From Collinsella sp. AF33-16 (lineage in GTDB: Bacteria; Actinomycetota; Coriobacteriia; Coriobacteriales; Coriobacteriaceae), in NCBI RefSeq assembly GCF_003475325.1, contig NZ_QRQC01000002.1:62001-126000 (forward strand): a DNA stretch of 64,000 nt, read 5' to 3'. This document shows, in pieces, positions 17,080-25,694 of the stretch. The notes beneath the pieces are model-generated. The model searched no databases. It was not told the DNA's origin and saw only the letters and a program-made list of their open reading frames with translations. How positions within the stretch are numbered: position 1 is the first letter of the stretch; each line of letters starts with the position of its first letter. The position numbers were made by a program, and so were the translations under genes.

Positions 17080-18697
17080 GCTGCAGGTTTCCAACATTGC
17101 ACTCATTCGCGAGGCGACGCTGGTGCCGAGTGCGGGCCTAACGGTTTTGACTGGCGAGACCGGTGCCGGCAAGACCGCGCTGCTCTCGGCGCTCAAGCTC
17201 ATTTTGGGCGAGCGTGCAGATTCGTCGACCGTGCGCGAGGGAGAGGCGCTGGCGAGCGTCGAGGCACGCTTGTTCGACGGCCCGCACGACACGGAGGGCT
17301 TTACCGTGCAGCGCAGCCTTTCTGCCGAGGGTCGCAGCCGCGTCAAGATTGACGGCCGCATCGCCAGCGTGCGCGAGCTTTCCGAGCGTGTCGGCGTGAT
17401 GATGGATCTGTGCGGCCAGCATGAACATCAGCGTCTGCTCGATCCGGCGCATCATGTTGCCATGGTTGATGCCTGGGCTGGTCGCTCTGCGCTCGAGGCG
17501 CTCGACCGTTACCGTGCCTGCTTCAAGGCGTCGCGTGCGGCTGCCAAGGAGGTCCGTCGCGTAGAGGAGGCGTCGCGTGCGCAGGGGAGTCGCGTCGAGG
17601 AGGCGCGCTTCGCCCTGGAGCGTATCGCCGAGGTCGACCCCAAGCCGGGTGAGTATGAGGAACTCGAGGAACTGCTGCCGCGCTCCGAACATGCCGAGGT
17701 ACTGGTTGCCACAGCTAACGATGCCCATGCATCGCTTGCCGCCGAAGGTGGAGCGCTCGATGCCGTGAACAGCGCCGTGGCAGAGCTTTCCCGTATGGCT
17801 ACCGTCGATCGCAAACTGGGCGACATTGCCGATGCGCTTTCGGATGCCTGCATCTCCCTTGAGGATAGCGCGAACGAGCTTCGTGCCTATCGCGATGGCG
17901 TCGCCTTCGACCCGCGCGAGCTCGCTCGCATGCGTGAGCGGTATTCCGACCTCAAGGGCCTGTTGCGTCAGTGGGGTCCCACCATGGACGATGTTTTTGC
18001 CATGCGCGATCGCTCGCAAGAGCTGCTGTCCCTGGTCGATGATGGCGATGAACAGATCAAAAAGGCGCGTGAGGCACTCGGGAGCGCCGAGCGCGAGCTG
18101 TTCGCTGCCGCCAAGGCACTCAAGCGTGCGCGTAATACCGCTGCTCCGCGTTTTTGTCACGAGGTTGGCCGCCAAATGGCGCGCCTGGAGATGGGCGGCG
18201 CCGAGCTCGTTTGGGAGTCGCGTGATCTTCCGCGCGCCGAGTGGACGCCGTCGGGTCCTTCAAGCTACGAGCTTTTGTATCGCAGCGGTGTCGGCTTGAC
18301 GCCGCGTCCCCTGCGCCGCATTGCCTCGGGCGGCGAGCTCAGCCGCGTCATGCTGGCGAGCAAGGTGGTCTTGGGTAATGCTGACGGCGTCGACACACTG
18401 GTATTTGACGAGGTCGATGCCGGTGTCGGCGGCTCCACGGCTCGTGCTCTTGCTGGTGTGCTGGCCGATCTTGCCGCTACGCATCAAGTGATTGTCGTAA
18501 CCCACTTGGCGCAAGTCGCCGTCATGGCCGACAAGCATTATGTTGTCAGCAAGGAGCCGGGCGATGTTCCCCAGACGCATTTGGACGAGGTAACCGGCGA
18601 AGCGCGTACCGCCGAGATTGCCCGCATGTTGAGCGGCGATCAGTCCGAGGCAAGCTTGGCCCACGCAAAGCAGATGCTCGAAGAAGTTCGAGGCTAG
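17069..18697 (+). CDS. recN: DNA repair protein RecN
   Basis: A 542-residue SMC-like ATPase for double-strand break repair. The N-terminal Walker A is GETGAGKTALL, the middle is coiled coil (KASRAAAKEVRRVEEASRAQ), and the C-terminal half carries the signature ASGGELSRVMLA and Walker B LVFDEVDAGVGG. It is last in the + strand gene string, followed by a bidirectional terminator. Confidence 0.96.
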   Translation: MIDELQVSNIALIREATLVPSAGLTVLTGETGAGKTALLSALKLILGERADSSTVREGEALASVEARLFDGPHDTEGFTVQRSLSAEGRSRVKIDGRIASVRELSERVGVMMDLCGQHEHQRLLDPAHHVAMVDAWAGRSALEALDRYRACFKASRAAAKEVRRVEEASRAQGSRVEEARFALERIAEVDPKPGEYEELEELLPRSEHAEVLVATANDAHASLAAEGGALDAVNSAVAELSRMATVDRKLGDIADALSDACISLEDSANELRAYRDGVAFDPRELARMRERYSDLKGLLRQWGPTMDDVFAMRDRSQELLSLVDDGDEQIKKAREALGSAERELFAAAKALKRARNTAAPRFCHEVGRQMARLEMGGAELVWESRDLPRAEWTPSGPSSYELLYRSGVGLTPRPLRRIASGGELSRVMLASKVVLGNADGVDTLVFDEVDAGVGGSTARALAGVLADLAATHQVIVVTHLAQVAVMADKHYVVSKEPGDVPQTHLDEVTGEARTAEIARMLSGDQSEASLAHAKQMLEEVRG

Positions 18698-18715
18698 GTC
18701 GTATCAGCGGTGTTG

Positions 18716-18749
18716 GTGGGACAAAATAGACTGAAATTTTTTGTCCCAC
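18716..18749. terminator. bidirectional terminator between recN and the RpiR-type regulator
   Basis: GTGGGACAAAA (18716-18726) is exactly complementary to TTTTGTCCCAC (18739-18749) around a 12-base loop. With A-rich and T-rich ends it can stop transcripts from both convergent genes. It carries the TGGGACAAA motif that recurs elsewhere in the window. Confidence 0.75.
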
Positions 18750-18757
18750 TACGCGTT

Positions 18758-19615
18758 TTACTCAACGACCTTGTCCGGCTGGATGAGCTCCTCGTAGTAG
18801 CTGATATGTTCGCGAGCGTCTTCAATCTCGGGCAGCAGGAAGTTGTAGATAACTTCGATGATCATCGTGGCGCTGATCTTGGAGAACGCAAAGTCACCCG
18901 TCGTCAGCAGCGCCTCGTGGTTGACGGTATTAAAAGTGTAGTCTGCCAGGCGCGCGAGTGGAGACTTGCTGTCGCTGCTGATGACGACTACGGTGGCACC
19001 GCAGTCGCGAGCTGCTTTTGCCATGCGATTCAGTCGGCGCGATTTGCCGGAGTTTGAGATGAGCACGATGACGTCACCGGGGCGCAACGTGAGTGCAAAG
19101 CCGATTGATGTCTCGCTAATGGTGCTCGCCATGCAGCGCAGGCCCAGCTGCGAAAACTTAAACGTCGCATCGAGCGCGACTGCGTTCGTATTGCCCACAG
19201 CCGCAAACTCAATAACCCCTGCATACTTAAGGGCATGTACAACAGCCGCCAGCGTATCGTGGTCGATCCCGTCGATGGTCGCATTAAGCTCGCTCACCTT
19301 TGCAGCCAGGATGTTCTTAAGGCTCTGCTCCATGTTGTCGAGCGAGACTTCGTCAGTCAGGCCCTCGTTGCGCTGACTCTCCAAGTCGCGCGCCAACGAA
19401 AACTGAAAGCTGCGGAAGCTGCCAAAGCCCAGCTTGCGGCAGAAGCGCGAAACCGTCGCCTCGGACGTGGCGGCGGCTCGTGAGAGCTGGGCGGCCGTCA
19501 GGCGCGGCGCCTCGGACTGGTGCTCCAATATATAGTCGACAATGCGCTGCTCGGACTCGCTGTATCCCTGGTGGGTACTAATGAGGGAAAGTGCGCTCTT
19601 GCTACTATCGGTCAT
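18758..19615 (-). CDS. RpiR/MurR family transcriptional regulator with SIS domain
   Basis: A 285-residue regulator. The ATG at 19615 (MTDSSKSALSL) is favoured over one 66 bases upstream because of the GGAGCC on the - strand before it. The N-terminal helix-turn-helix includes LTAAQLSRAAATSEATVSRF and CRKLGFGSFRSFQ. The C-terminal SIS domain (ISNSGKSRRLNRMAKAARD) senses a phosphosugar. It is transcribed divergently from the PTS permease gene, so it probably controls that gene, though the effector is unknown. Confidence 0.9.
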   Translation of the reverse strand: MTDSSKSALSLISTHQGYSESEQRIVDYILEHQSEAPRLTAAQLSRAAATSEATVSRFCRKLGFGSFRSFQFSLARDLESQRNEGLTDEVSLDNMEQSLKNILAAKVSELNATIDGIDHDTLAAVVHALKYAGVIEFAAVGNTNAVALDATFKFSQLGLRCMASTISETSIGFALTLRPGDVIVLISNSGKSRRLNRMAKAARDCGATVVVISSDSKSPLARLADYTFNTVNHEALLTTGDFAFSKISATMIIEVIYNFLLPEIEDAREHISYYEELIQPDKVVE

Positions 19616-19715
19616 GGATGGCTCCTGGTTGGCATGAAAAATGGACTCGTTTGTAATGTCATAGTATAGGGGGATTTTCAATTACAAGATACACCTTGCC
19701 GTTTCAAGTGTTGAT

Positions 19716-19759
19716 GGTAAACTTTCATTTACCGTTTACGGTTATGAAAGAACCTTTCA
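19716..19759. promoter_or_regulatory. palindromic operator-like sites upstream of the PTS gene
   Basis: Two palindromes lie in the divergent spacer: GGTAAA-6-TTTACC at 19716-19733 and TGAAAG-3-CTTTCA at 19745-19759. They are good candidates for binding by the adjacent RpiR-type regulator. Nothing else in the 271-base spacer is clear. Confidence 0.45.
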
Positions 19760-19886
19760 CCGGAGAATTGCGCCTTGTCTCTTCTCACGCGGACGGTAGG
19801 TTGGTATCTTTCAGTTGTGGAAAAGCGCGCAAGGACGCGCGTGTAGGGGAGCGCCTGCGGGCGCAAAACTTAAAAAGGAGGGACAC

Positions 19887-21890
19887 ATGGCTAAGTTTGA
19901 CATCATCGCCGCCACCGGTTGCCCGACCGGTATCGCGCACACCTTCATGGCGAAGGAGGCGCTAGAGAAGGCAGCTGCCGAGCGCGGTCTGACCATTAAG
20001 GTCGAGACCCATGGCCAGGTCGGTGTCGAGAACGAGCTCACCAAGAGCGAGATCGCTGGCGCCAAGGCCGTTGTCGTCGCAGCCGATAAGGATGTCCAGG
20101 CTGAGCGTTTCGCCGGCAAGCCCATGGTTTCCGTTGGTGTTTCCAAGGCCCTGTCTGTTGAGGCCGCCGGTAAGCTGATTGACCGCGCGCTCGCCGCCAA
20201 GAGCGACGGCACGGTTGCAGCCGCTGCCGATGTCGAGGACGAGGTCGAGGAGAAGGAGTCTATCGGCCACGTCATCTATAAGCACCTTATGAACGGCGTC
20301 AGCCATATGCTGGTCTTCGTCGTTGCCGGTGGTGTTCTGACCGCCGTCTCGTTCCTGTGGGGCATTACGTCTTTCGATTCGACTGCGTCTGACTACAACA
20401 GCTTTGCTGCGATGCTCAAGATCATCGGCGGCATCGCCATGAACCTCATGGTTCCGGTGCTTTCCGCCTACATCGCCGAATCCATCGGCAAGCGCCCGGC
20501 GCTCGTCCCCGGCTTTGTTGCCGGTATGATCGCCATCCAGGGCCTGCCTGTTAACGCCGAGACCGGCATGATCGACGCCGGTGGCGCCGGCGTGGGCTTC
20601 GGCTTCCTGGGCGGCATCGTCGGCGGCTTCCTCGCCGGCTATGTCATCCTGCTGCTCGAGAAGGTCTTTGCCGGCCTGCCCAAGAACCTGGACGGCCTCA
20701 AGGCAATCTTTTTGTACCCGCTGTTCTCGACGGCTATTGTCGGCCTGGTCATGCTCGGCATTTCCGGTCCCATGGCTGCCATCAACACCGCCATGATGGA
20801 CTTCCTCAAGGGCCTGTCCGCTTCTGGCGCCGTTGTCCTGGGTCTTGCCATCGGCTGCATGTGCGCCTTTGACATGGGTGGCCCGGTCAACAAGGCTGCT
20901 TACGTCACCGGTACCGCTATGCTCACCGAGGCACTGGCTGCTGGCGTTGGCACCGATACCTACAACTTCGGCACCAACTTCATGGCTGCCGTCTCCGCCG
21001 CTTGCATCGTTCCGCCGCTGATCACCACCTTCGCCGTCGTTGTCGGCAAGAAGTACTTCAGCCAGGAGGATCACGACGCCGGTATCGTCAACCTCATCCT
21101 TGGTTGCACCCACATCACCGAGGGCGCCATTCCGTTCATGACCAAGAACATCTGGCCCGTCATGCCCATCATGATGCTCGGTTCCTCTATCGCTTCGATC
21201 CTGACCATTATGTTCAACGTTCACGATCCGGCGCCTCACGGTGGCTTCCTGGTCCTGCCCGTTGTCGAGAACGGTCCGCTGTGGGTCCTCGCGATCCTCA
21301 CCGGCGCTGTGGTCGGTGGCATCCTGTTCGTGGCCTTCAAGAAGTACGACTTCGAGAAGAACCAGAAGGCCGCTCCTGCGGCCAAGCCGGTTGAGGCTCC
21401 CAAGGCCGCTGCCGTCGAGGCCCCCAAGGCCGAGGCTGCCGACTTCGTGAAGGTCGAGAATGTCTTTGTCGCCGAGGACTTCGCTTCTCGTGACGAGGCT
21501 CTGAGCTTCGTTTCCAACCAGGCCGTCAAGGCCGGTATCGCCAGCGACGCCGACGCCGTGATGAACGCCTTCCTGGCCCGCGAGGCCGAGGGCACCACGG
21601 GCATGATGGAGGGCTTCGCCATTCCGCATGCCAAGTCCGACGCCATTACCGAGGCTGCCGTCATCGTCGTCAAGGACGAGTCTGGCGTGACCGGTTGGGA
21701 CACCATGGACGGCGCTCCCGTCAACGTGGCTATCGCCCTGCTCATCCCCGGTGCCCAGGCCGGCACTACGCACCTCAAGATTCTGTCCAAGGTCGCCGAG
21801 GCGCTCATGGACGAGGAATTCCGTGCCACCGTCAAGGGTTCCACCGACGCCGCCGAGATCGCCAAGACGATCAACGCCCGCCTGGTCTAA
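19887..21890 (+). CDS. fruA: fructose-type PTS permease, fused IIBCA
   Basis: A 667-residue permease that takes up and phosphorylates fructose or a related sugar. The ATG at 19887 follows AAGGAGGG. Domain order is IIB (residues 1-100, active Cys12 in ATGCPTGIAHT), IIC (about 130-495, membrane, with CMCAFDMGGPVNKAAY and CTHITEGAIPF) and, after an Ala/Pro/Lys linker, IIA (about 520-667, phospho-acceptor His581 in FAIPHAKSD). HPr and Enzyme I genes and two 1-phosphofructokinase-type genes follow, giving a complete uptake and phosphorylation route. Confidence 0.93.
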   Translation: MAKFDIIAATGCPTGIAHTFMAKEALEKAAAERGLTIKVETHGQVGVENELTKSEIAGAKAVVVAADKDVQAERFAGKPMVSVGVSKALSVEAAGKLIDRALAAKSDGTVAAAADVEDEVEEKESIGHVIYKHLMNGVSHMLVFVVAGGVLTAVSFLWGITSFDSTASDYNSFAAMLKIIGGIAMNLMVPVLSAYIAESIGKRPALVPGFVAGMIAIQGLPVNAETGMIDAGGAGVGFGFLGGIVGGFLAGYVILLLEKVFAGLPKNLDGLKAIFLYPLFSTAIVGLVMLGISGPMAAINTAMMDFLKGLSASGAVVLGLAIGCMCAFDMGGPVNKAAYVTGTAMLTEALAAGVGTDTYNFGTNFMAAVSAACIVPPLITTFAVVVGKKYFSQEDHDAGIVNLILGCTHITEGAIPFMTKNIWPVMPIMMLGSSIASILTIMFNVHDPAPHGGFLVLPVVENGPLWVLAILTGAVVGGILFVAFKKYDFEKNQKAAPAAKPVEAPKAAAVEAPKAEAADFVKVENVFVAEDFASRDEALSFVSNQAVKAGIASDADAVMNAFLAREAEGTTGMMEGFAIPHAKSDAITEAAVIVVKDESGVTGWDTMDGAPVNVAIALLIPGAQAGTTHLKILSKVAEALMDEEFRATVKGSTDAAEIAKTINARLV

Positions 21891-21925
21891 TTCCACGGTA
21901 CGCGAATAACATCGCCCCCTGTAAT

Positions 21926-21962
21926 AAAGGCGAGGACTCCACCCGGAGCCCCCGCCTTTTTT
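21926..21962 (+). terminator. intrinsic terminator after fruA
   Basis: AAAGGCG (21926-21932) pairs with CGCCTTT (21953-21959), with an inner CTCC/GGAG helix, followed by a run of T. Confidence 0.8.
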
Positions 21963-22130
21963 CATACCACCCGGCACTCAGGGATGTTCCTTTCCTGCCG
22001 GCACCCCGGGACACTCCTTAGTCCCCAACAGGGCATAAATAGCCCTCATCGACTGAATCACCCACGCGAACAATAATTCAGCCAGAATTCCTTTTGCACG
22101 ATATTTCTTGGACGGAAGCATGTTCCCGCA

Positions 22131-22259
22131 GCTCGCCTGCCGGGCGGGGCGGTTAAGTTTGTCGCGAGTTCCGAACGCAAAGGAAAGCACTTAATGTGCT
22201 TTCCGTCTTGCGCAGGACTGTAGAGCAGCAAACTTAACCGCCCCGCCCGGCAGGCGAGC
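22131..22259 (+). repeat. hairpin element, copy 1: 31-bp perfect arms around a conserved 67-nt core
   Basis: Bases 22131-22161 are the exact reverse complement of 22229-22259. The 67-base core begins TCGCGAGTTCCG, contains GGAAAGCAC-TTAAT-GTGCTTTCC (22182-22204) and ends AGGACTGTAGAGCAG. The core matches that of 60483-60603 on the other strand in length and in both terminal blocks, while the arms are unrelated. It lies between fruA and ptsH, in the same direction as both. The bases 21963-22130 before it hold no supportable gene. Confidence 0.85.
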
Positions 22260-22398
22260 GGACAGCGAACGACATCTGTCCAACAATTCGTGCGAAACAC
22301 AATGAAAAACCGTTTGATGTGAGTTAATATAAACAACGTCGTGAATCTGACTCCTGCCACATGCATGACAGGGGTTAAACACAAAAAAGGAGTCAACT

Positions 22399-22662
22399 AT
22401 GGTTTCTGAGAAGGCTACCCTCGTTAATCCTCAGGGTCTGCACATGCGTCCGGCTGGTCTGTTCGCCTCCACCATGGGCAAGTACGCCTGTGACGTGACG
22501 GTCGTCACCCCCGAGAAGGAGGTCAACGGCAAGTCCCCGATGGCCCTCATGGCTGCTGGTATCCCCTGCGGCACCGAGGTCGAGGTCAAGTGCGACGGCG
22601 CCGACGAGGCCGAGGCTCTGGCTGCTGCCATCGAGCTCATCAAGAGCGGTCTTGGCGAGTAG
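22399..22662 (+). CDS. ptsH: phosphocarrier protein HPr
   Basis: An 87-residue carrier that passes phosphate from Enzyme I to PTS permeases. His15 lies in GLHMRPAG. Ser46 in NGKSPMALM matches the regulatory site of Gram-positive HPr, although the neighbouring residue is Pro, not the common Ile. AAAAAAGGAG precedes the ATG. A terminator-like hairpin separates it from ptsI, which would allow more HPr than Enzyme I to be made. Confidence 0.95.
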   Translation: MVSEKATLVNPQGLHMRPAGLFASTMGKYACDVTVVTPEKEVNGKSPMALMAAGIPCGTEVEVKCDGADEAEALAAAIELIKSGLGE

Positions 22663-22707
22663 AACTCAAACGGGTCGCATGTTGAACAACTAAGTTCATA
22701 TTTGGGG

Positions 22708-22744
22708 GCGCAGTGACCTGTCTTAAGGTAGCTGCGCTCTTTTG
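22708..22744 (+). terminator. terminator or attenuator between ptsH and ptsI
   Basis: GCGCAG (22708-22713) pairs with CTGCGC (22732-22737), with an inner ACCT/AGGT helix, followed by TCTTTTGT. ptsI on the same strand begins about 50 bases later, so partial read-through is likely. Confidence 0.65.
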
Positions 22745-22795
22745 TCATGGATATGGCAAAACGCTTTATCACATGACACGGAGAGAGGAATGGGA

Positions 22796-24499
22796 ATGTA
22801 TCAGGGAGTCAACGCTTCCGAGGGCATCGGTATCGGCACCGTTATGGTCGCCGTCGATCCCGACTTGACGTTTGAGCCGCACGAGGTTGCTGATTCGGCA
22901 GCAGAGAAGGAACGCTATCAGACCGCTCTTTCGGTCTTCTGCGAGAAGACTCAGGCTCAGGCCGACCACATGAAGGAGACGGTGGGCGAGGCCGAGGCCG
23001 AGATCATGAGCGGACACATTGTCCTGGCTCAGGACCCGGGCATGACCGACGCCATCAACGCCGCCATTGACGGCGGTACCTGCGCCGAGCAGGCGCTCAT
23101 GGACACCTCGACCATGTTCGAGAACATGTTCCTGTCCATGGACGACGAGATGTTCCGTCTGCGCGCGGCCGACATCGCCGACATCCGCACCGGTATTCTG
23201 GCCGAGCTGCTGGGCAAGGAGGTCGTCGACCTCTCCGTCCTGCCCGAGAACACCGTCGTTGTCGTGCACGACCTCACGCCGTCCATGACCGCCACGATCG
23301 ATAAGGCCCACGTTGCCGGTATCGTCACCGAGACCGGTGGCCGCACGTCGCACTCCGCGATCATTGCGCGCGCCCTCGAGATTCCGGCTGTCCTTTCGGT
23401 TTCCAACAGCTGCACCGCGCTGCGCAACGGTATGACCGTTGTCGTCGACGGTGGCAAGGGTATCGTCGAGGCCGATCCCGACGAGGAGACGCTCGCTGCC
23501 TACACCGCCAAGGCCGAGGCCTTCGCTGCCGAGAAGGCAGCCCTCGAGGCCTTCCGTGGCAAGCCGTCCGTGACTGCCGATGGCATCAAGAAGATCATCG
23601 CCTGCAACATCGGTAACCCTGATGACGTGCCCAACGCACTCGATCACGATGCCGAGGCCATCGGTCTGTTCCGCTCTGAGTTCCTGTTCATGGACTCTGC
23701 CGAGCTTCCTTCCGAGGAGGAGCAGTTCAACGCATACCGTAAGGTCGCCAGCGCGCTCAAGGGTGCTCCGGTCATCATCCGCACGCTCGATGTGGGTGGC
23801 GACAAGGAGATTCCGTATCTGCACATGGTCAAGGAAGATAACCCCTTCATGGGCTTCCGCGCCGTGCGTTACTGCCTGGCCAATCCCGACCAGTACAAGG
23901 TCCAGCTCCGCGCTCTGCTGCGCGCTAGCGCCTTCGGTGACGTCAAGATCATGATCCCGCTCGTCACCTGCGTCGAGGAGGTCTTGGCTGTCAAGGAGCT
24001 CGTCGAGCAGTGCAAGGCCGAGCTGACCGAAGAGGGTCGCAAGTTCAACGAGAACATCGAGGTCGGCATTATGGTTGAAACGCCTGCCGCTTCGTTGCTC
24101 GCAGACCGTCTTGCCGAGGTTGCCGACTTCTTCTCCATCGGCACCAACGACCTGATCGGCTACACCATGTGCGCCGACCGTGGCAACGACACCATCTCCA
24201 ACCTGTACCAGGTTTACTATCCCGCCGTGCTCCGCTCGCTCAAGAACATCATCGAGAGCGGCGTGAAGGCCGGCATCATGGTCGGTATGTGCGGCGAGGC
24301 CGCTGCCGATCCGCTGCTCGAGCCGCTGCTGATCAGCTGGGGCCTGGAGGAGTTCTCGATGAGCGCTCCGTCGATCCTGCGCGCCCGCAAGACCATCAGC
24401 CAGTGGACCAAGGCCGAGTGCGACGAGCTCGCCGAGAAGGCACTCGCCTGCAACACCGCCGCCGAGGTCAAGGCACTGCTCGAGTCCGCAGCTCGCTAA
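22796..24499 (+). CDS. ptsI: phosphoenolpyruvate--protein phosphotransferase (PTS Enzyme I)
   Basis: A 567-residue enzyme that takes phosphate from PEP and gives it to HPr. The ATG at 22796 (MYQGVNASEGIGIG) is preferred over 22790 because GAGAGAGG then has a normal spacing of 7. The phosphohistidine is His186 in TGGRTSHSAII. PEP-binding segments are GLFRSEFLFMD, IIRTLDVGGDKE and, near the end, VGMCGEAA. Full length. It follows ptsH and precedes the 1-phosphofructokinase-type gene. Confidence 0.96.
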   Translation: MYQGVNASEGIGIGTVMVAVDPDLTFEPHEVADSAAEKERYQTALSVFCEKTQAQADHMKETVGEAEAEIMSGHIVLAQDPGMTDAINAAIDGGTCAEQALMDTSTMFENMFLSMDDEMFRLRAADIADIRTGILAELLGKEVVDLSVLPENTVVVVHDLTPSMTATIDKAHVAGIVTETGGRTSHSAIIARALEIPAVLSVSNSCTALRNGMTVVVDGGKGIVEADPDEETLAAYTAKAEAFAAEKAALEAFRGKPSVTADGIKKIIACNIGNPDDVPNALDHDAEAIGLFRSEFLFMDSAELPSEEEQFNAYRKVASALKGAPVIIRTLDVGGDKEIPYLHMVKEDNPFMGFRAVRYCLANPDQYKVQLRALLRASAFGDVKIMIPLVTCVEEVLAVKELVEQCKAELTEEGRKFNENIEVGIMVETPAASLLADRLAEVADFFSIGTNDLIGYTMCADRGNDTISNLYQVYYPAVLRSLKNIIESGVKAGIMVGMCGEAAADPLLEPLLISWGLEEFSMSAPSILRARKTISQWTKAECDELAEKALACNTAAEVKALLESAAR

Positions 24500-24516
24500 T
24501 TTGGTATCAGAGGTAA

Positions 24517-24546
24517 CCGCGTGGTTGGAATGGGCCGGCCACGCGG
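24517..24546 (+). other. intercistronic hairpin between ptsI and the first hexose-phosphate kinase gene
   Basis: CCGCGTGG (24517-24524) is exactly complementary to CCACGCGG (24539-24546). No T-run follows, so it looks like an mRNA-stabilising or processing hairpin, not a terminator. Confidence 0.45.
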
Positions 24547-24573
24547 CCCTCACATATACAGGGGGTACTGTAA

Positions 24574-25506
24574 ATGTTCTACACGCTAACCGCTAACCCG
24601 GCTGTCGACATGACGGTTTCGAGCTCTCCGCTCGAGCCCGACGAGAACGTCCGCACCGGCTCGGCCAGCTACACGGCTAACGGCAAGGGCCTCGACGTGT
24701 CCTTCGCCTTTAAGAAGATGGGCGTCGACACCGTCGCGCTCGGCTTCTTCGCCGGCTTCACGGGCAAGTTCATCGTCGAGGAGGTCATGAACCTGGGTTG
24801 CCTCTGCCGCCCGGTCTGGACCGACGGTATCACGCGCATTAACACCTACGTCAACGATGGCCAGCACGAGTACGGCATCCTGAACCCGGGTGCTCCGATC
24901 ACGCCGCAGCACCAGGAGGAGCTCTACAACATCCTGGACACCGCGGGCGATCTCGAGTGCCTGATCGTTTCCGGCTCCGTGCCTCCCAAAGCTACGCCTG
25001 ACTTCCTGGCTCAGGTCATGGAGCACGCTCAGGCTCGTGGCGCCGATGTCGTCTTGGACCTGTCCTCCGACAAGCTCAAGGAGCTCGCTCACAAGAAGCC
25101 GCTGCTCATCAAGCCGAACCATCACGAGATGAAGGCCATCTTCGGCGTGCCGGTCGACACCGACGACGAGGTCCGCGTTGCCATGAAGATGGCTCACGAC
25201 GCCGGCGTTCAGAACGTGCTGCTCACCCGTGGTAGCCGCGGCGACGCTTACTTCTCCAACGGCGAGGACATCTGGTACGCCAAGCGTGAGTTCAACATCA
25301 AGCTTGTTTCTTCCGTCTGCGCCGGCGACTGCACCCTCGCTGCGTTCCTGCACAAGTGGTACAGGGATCGCGACAACGTCGAGGAGGCCATGAAGCTCGC
25401 TATGGCCACCGGCGCCAACGTTGCCGAGTCCGTCGGCATCGGCGACTTCGGTCACGTCGACGAGTACAGCAAGCGTGTTGCTGTCCGCAAGCTCGATCGT
25501 CAGTAA
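24574..25506 (+). CDS. fruK: 1-phosphofructokinase family hexose kinase, copy 1
   Basis: A 310-residue PfkB-family kinase. TLTANPAVDMTV is the N-terminal substrate segment and TANGKGLDVSFA the glycine-rich motif, with Asp where FruK usually has Asn. The C-terminal catalytic segment reads VCAGDCTLAAF, placing the base Asp in GD but with CAGD where VGAGD is usual. It would convert fructose-1-phosphate made by the PTS permease to fructose-1,6-bisphosphate; tagatose-6-phosphate is another possible substrate. A near-identical-length paralogue follows. Confidence 0.87.
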   Translation: MFYTLTANPAVDMTVSSSPLEPDENVRTGSASYTANGKGLDVSFAFKKMGVDTVALGFFAGFTGKFIVEEVMNLGCLCRPVWTDGITRINTYVNDGQHEYGILNPGAPITPQHQEELYNILDTAGDLECLIVSGSVPPKATPDFLAQVMEHAQARGADVVLDLSSDKLKELAHKKPLLIKPNHHEMKAIFGVPVDTDDEVRVAMKMAHDAGVQNVLLTRGSRGDAYFSNGEDIWYAKREFNIKLVSSVCAGDCTLAAFLHKWYRDRDNVEEAMKLAMATGANVAESVGIGDFGHVDEYSKRVAVRKLDRQ

Positions 25507-25534
25507 TCGAAACGCGACATATTCGTGCGCATGT

Positions 25535-25566
25535 GGCGCCCCGGTTTCGGCTGGGGCGCCTTTTTG
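25535..25566 (+). terminator. intrinsic terminator after hexose kinase copy 1
   Basis: GGCGCCCC (25535-25542) is exactly complementary to GGGGCGCC (25553-25560) and is followed by TTTTTG. The second kinase gene therefore probably has its own promoter. Confidence 0.88.
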
Positions 25567-25694
25567 TTCCGCCACGGGGGAGAGGTGTCCCGCCGTACTT
25601 CATCGCTTCCACACCGTTCGCCGAGTTGTCCTAGCCTTTTACCGATGCGTGGAATATACTTTCACTAACACGTTGCTTCGTGAAAGGAACATTC

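Noticed and set aside
21978..22118. A 47-codon - strand frame between fruA and the hairpin element
   Set aside because: The ribosome site is poor, no family is recognised, and it lies in a spacer with repeats. It could be a gene fragment but cannot be supported.
22131..22259. The hairpin element considered as an intrinsic terminator
   Set aside because: Neither copy has a T-run after the arms, fruA already has its own terminator at 21926-21962, and the conserved blocks in the core are not needed for termination.
24512..24546. A GGTAACCGCG sequence that resembles the T-box motif
   Set aside because: There is too little room for a specifier stem, no T-run follows the hairpin, and the downstream gene is a sugar kinase, not an amino-acid gene.
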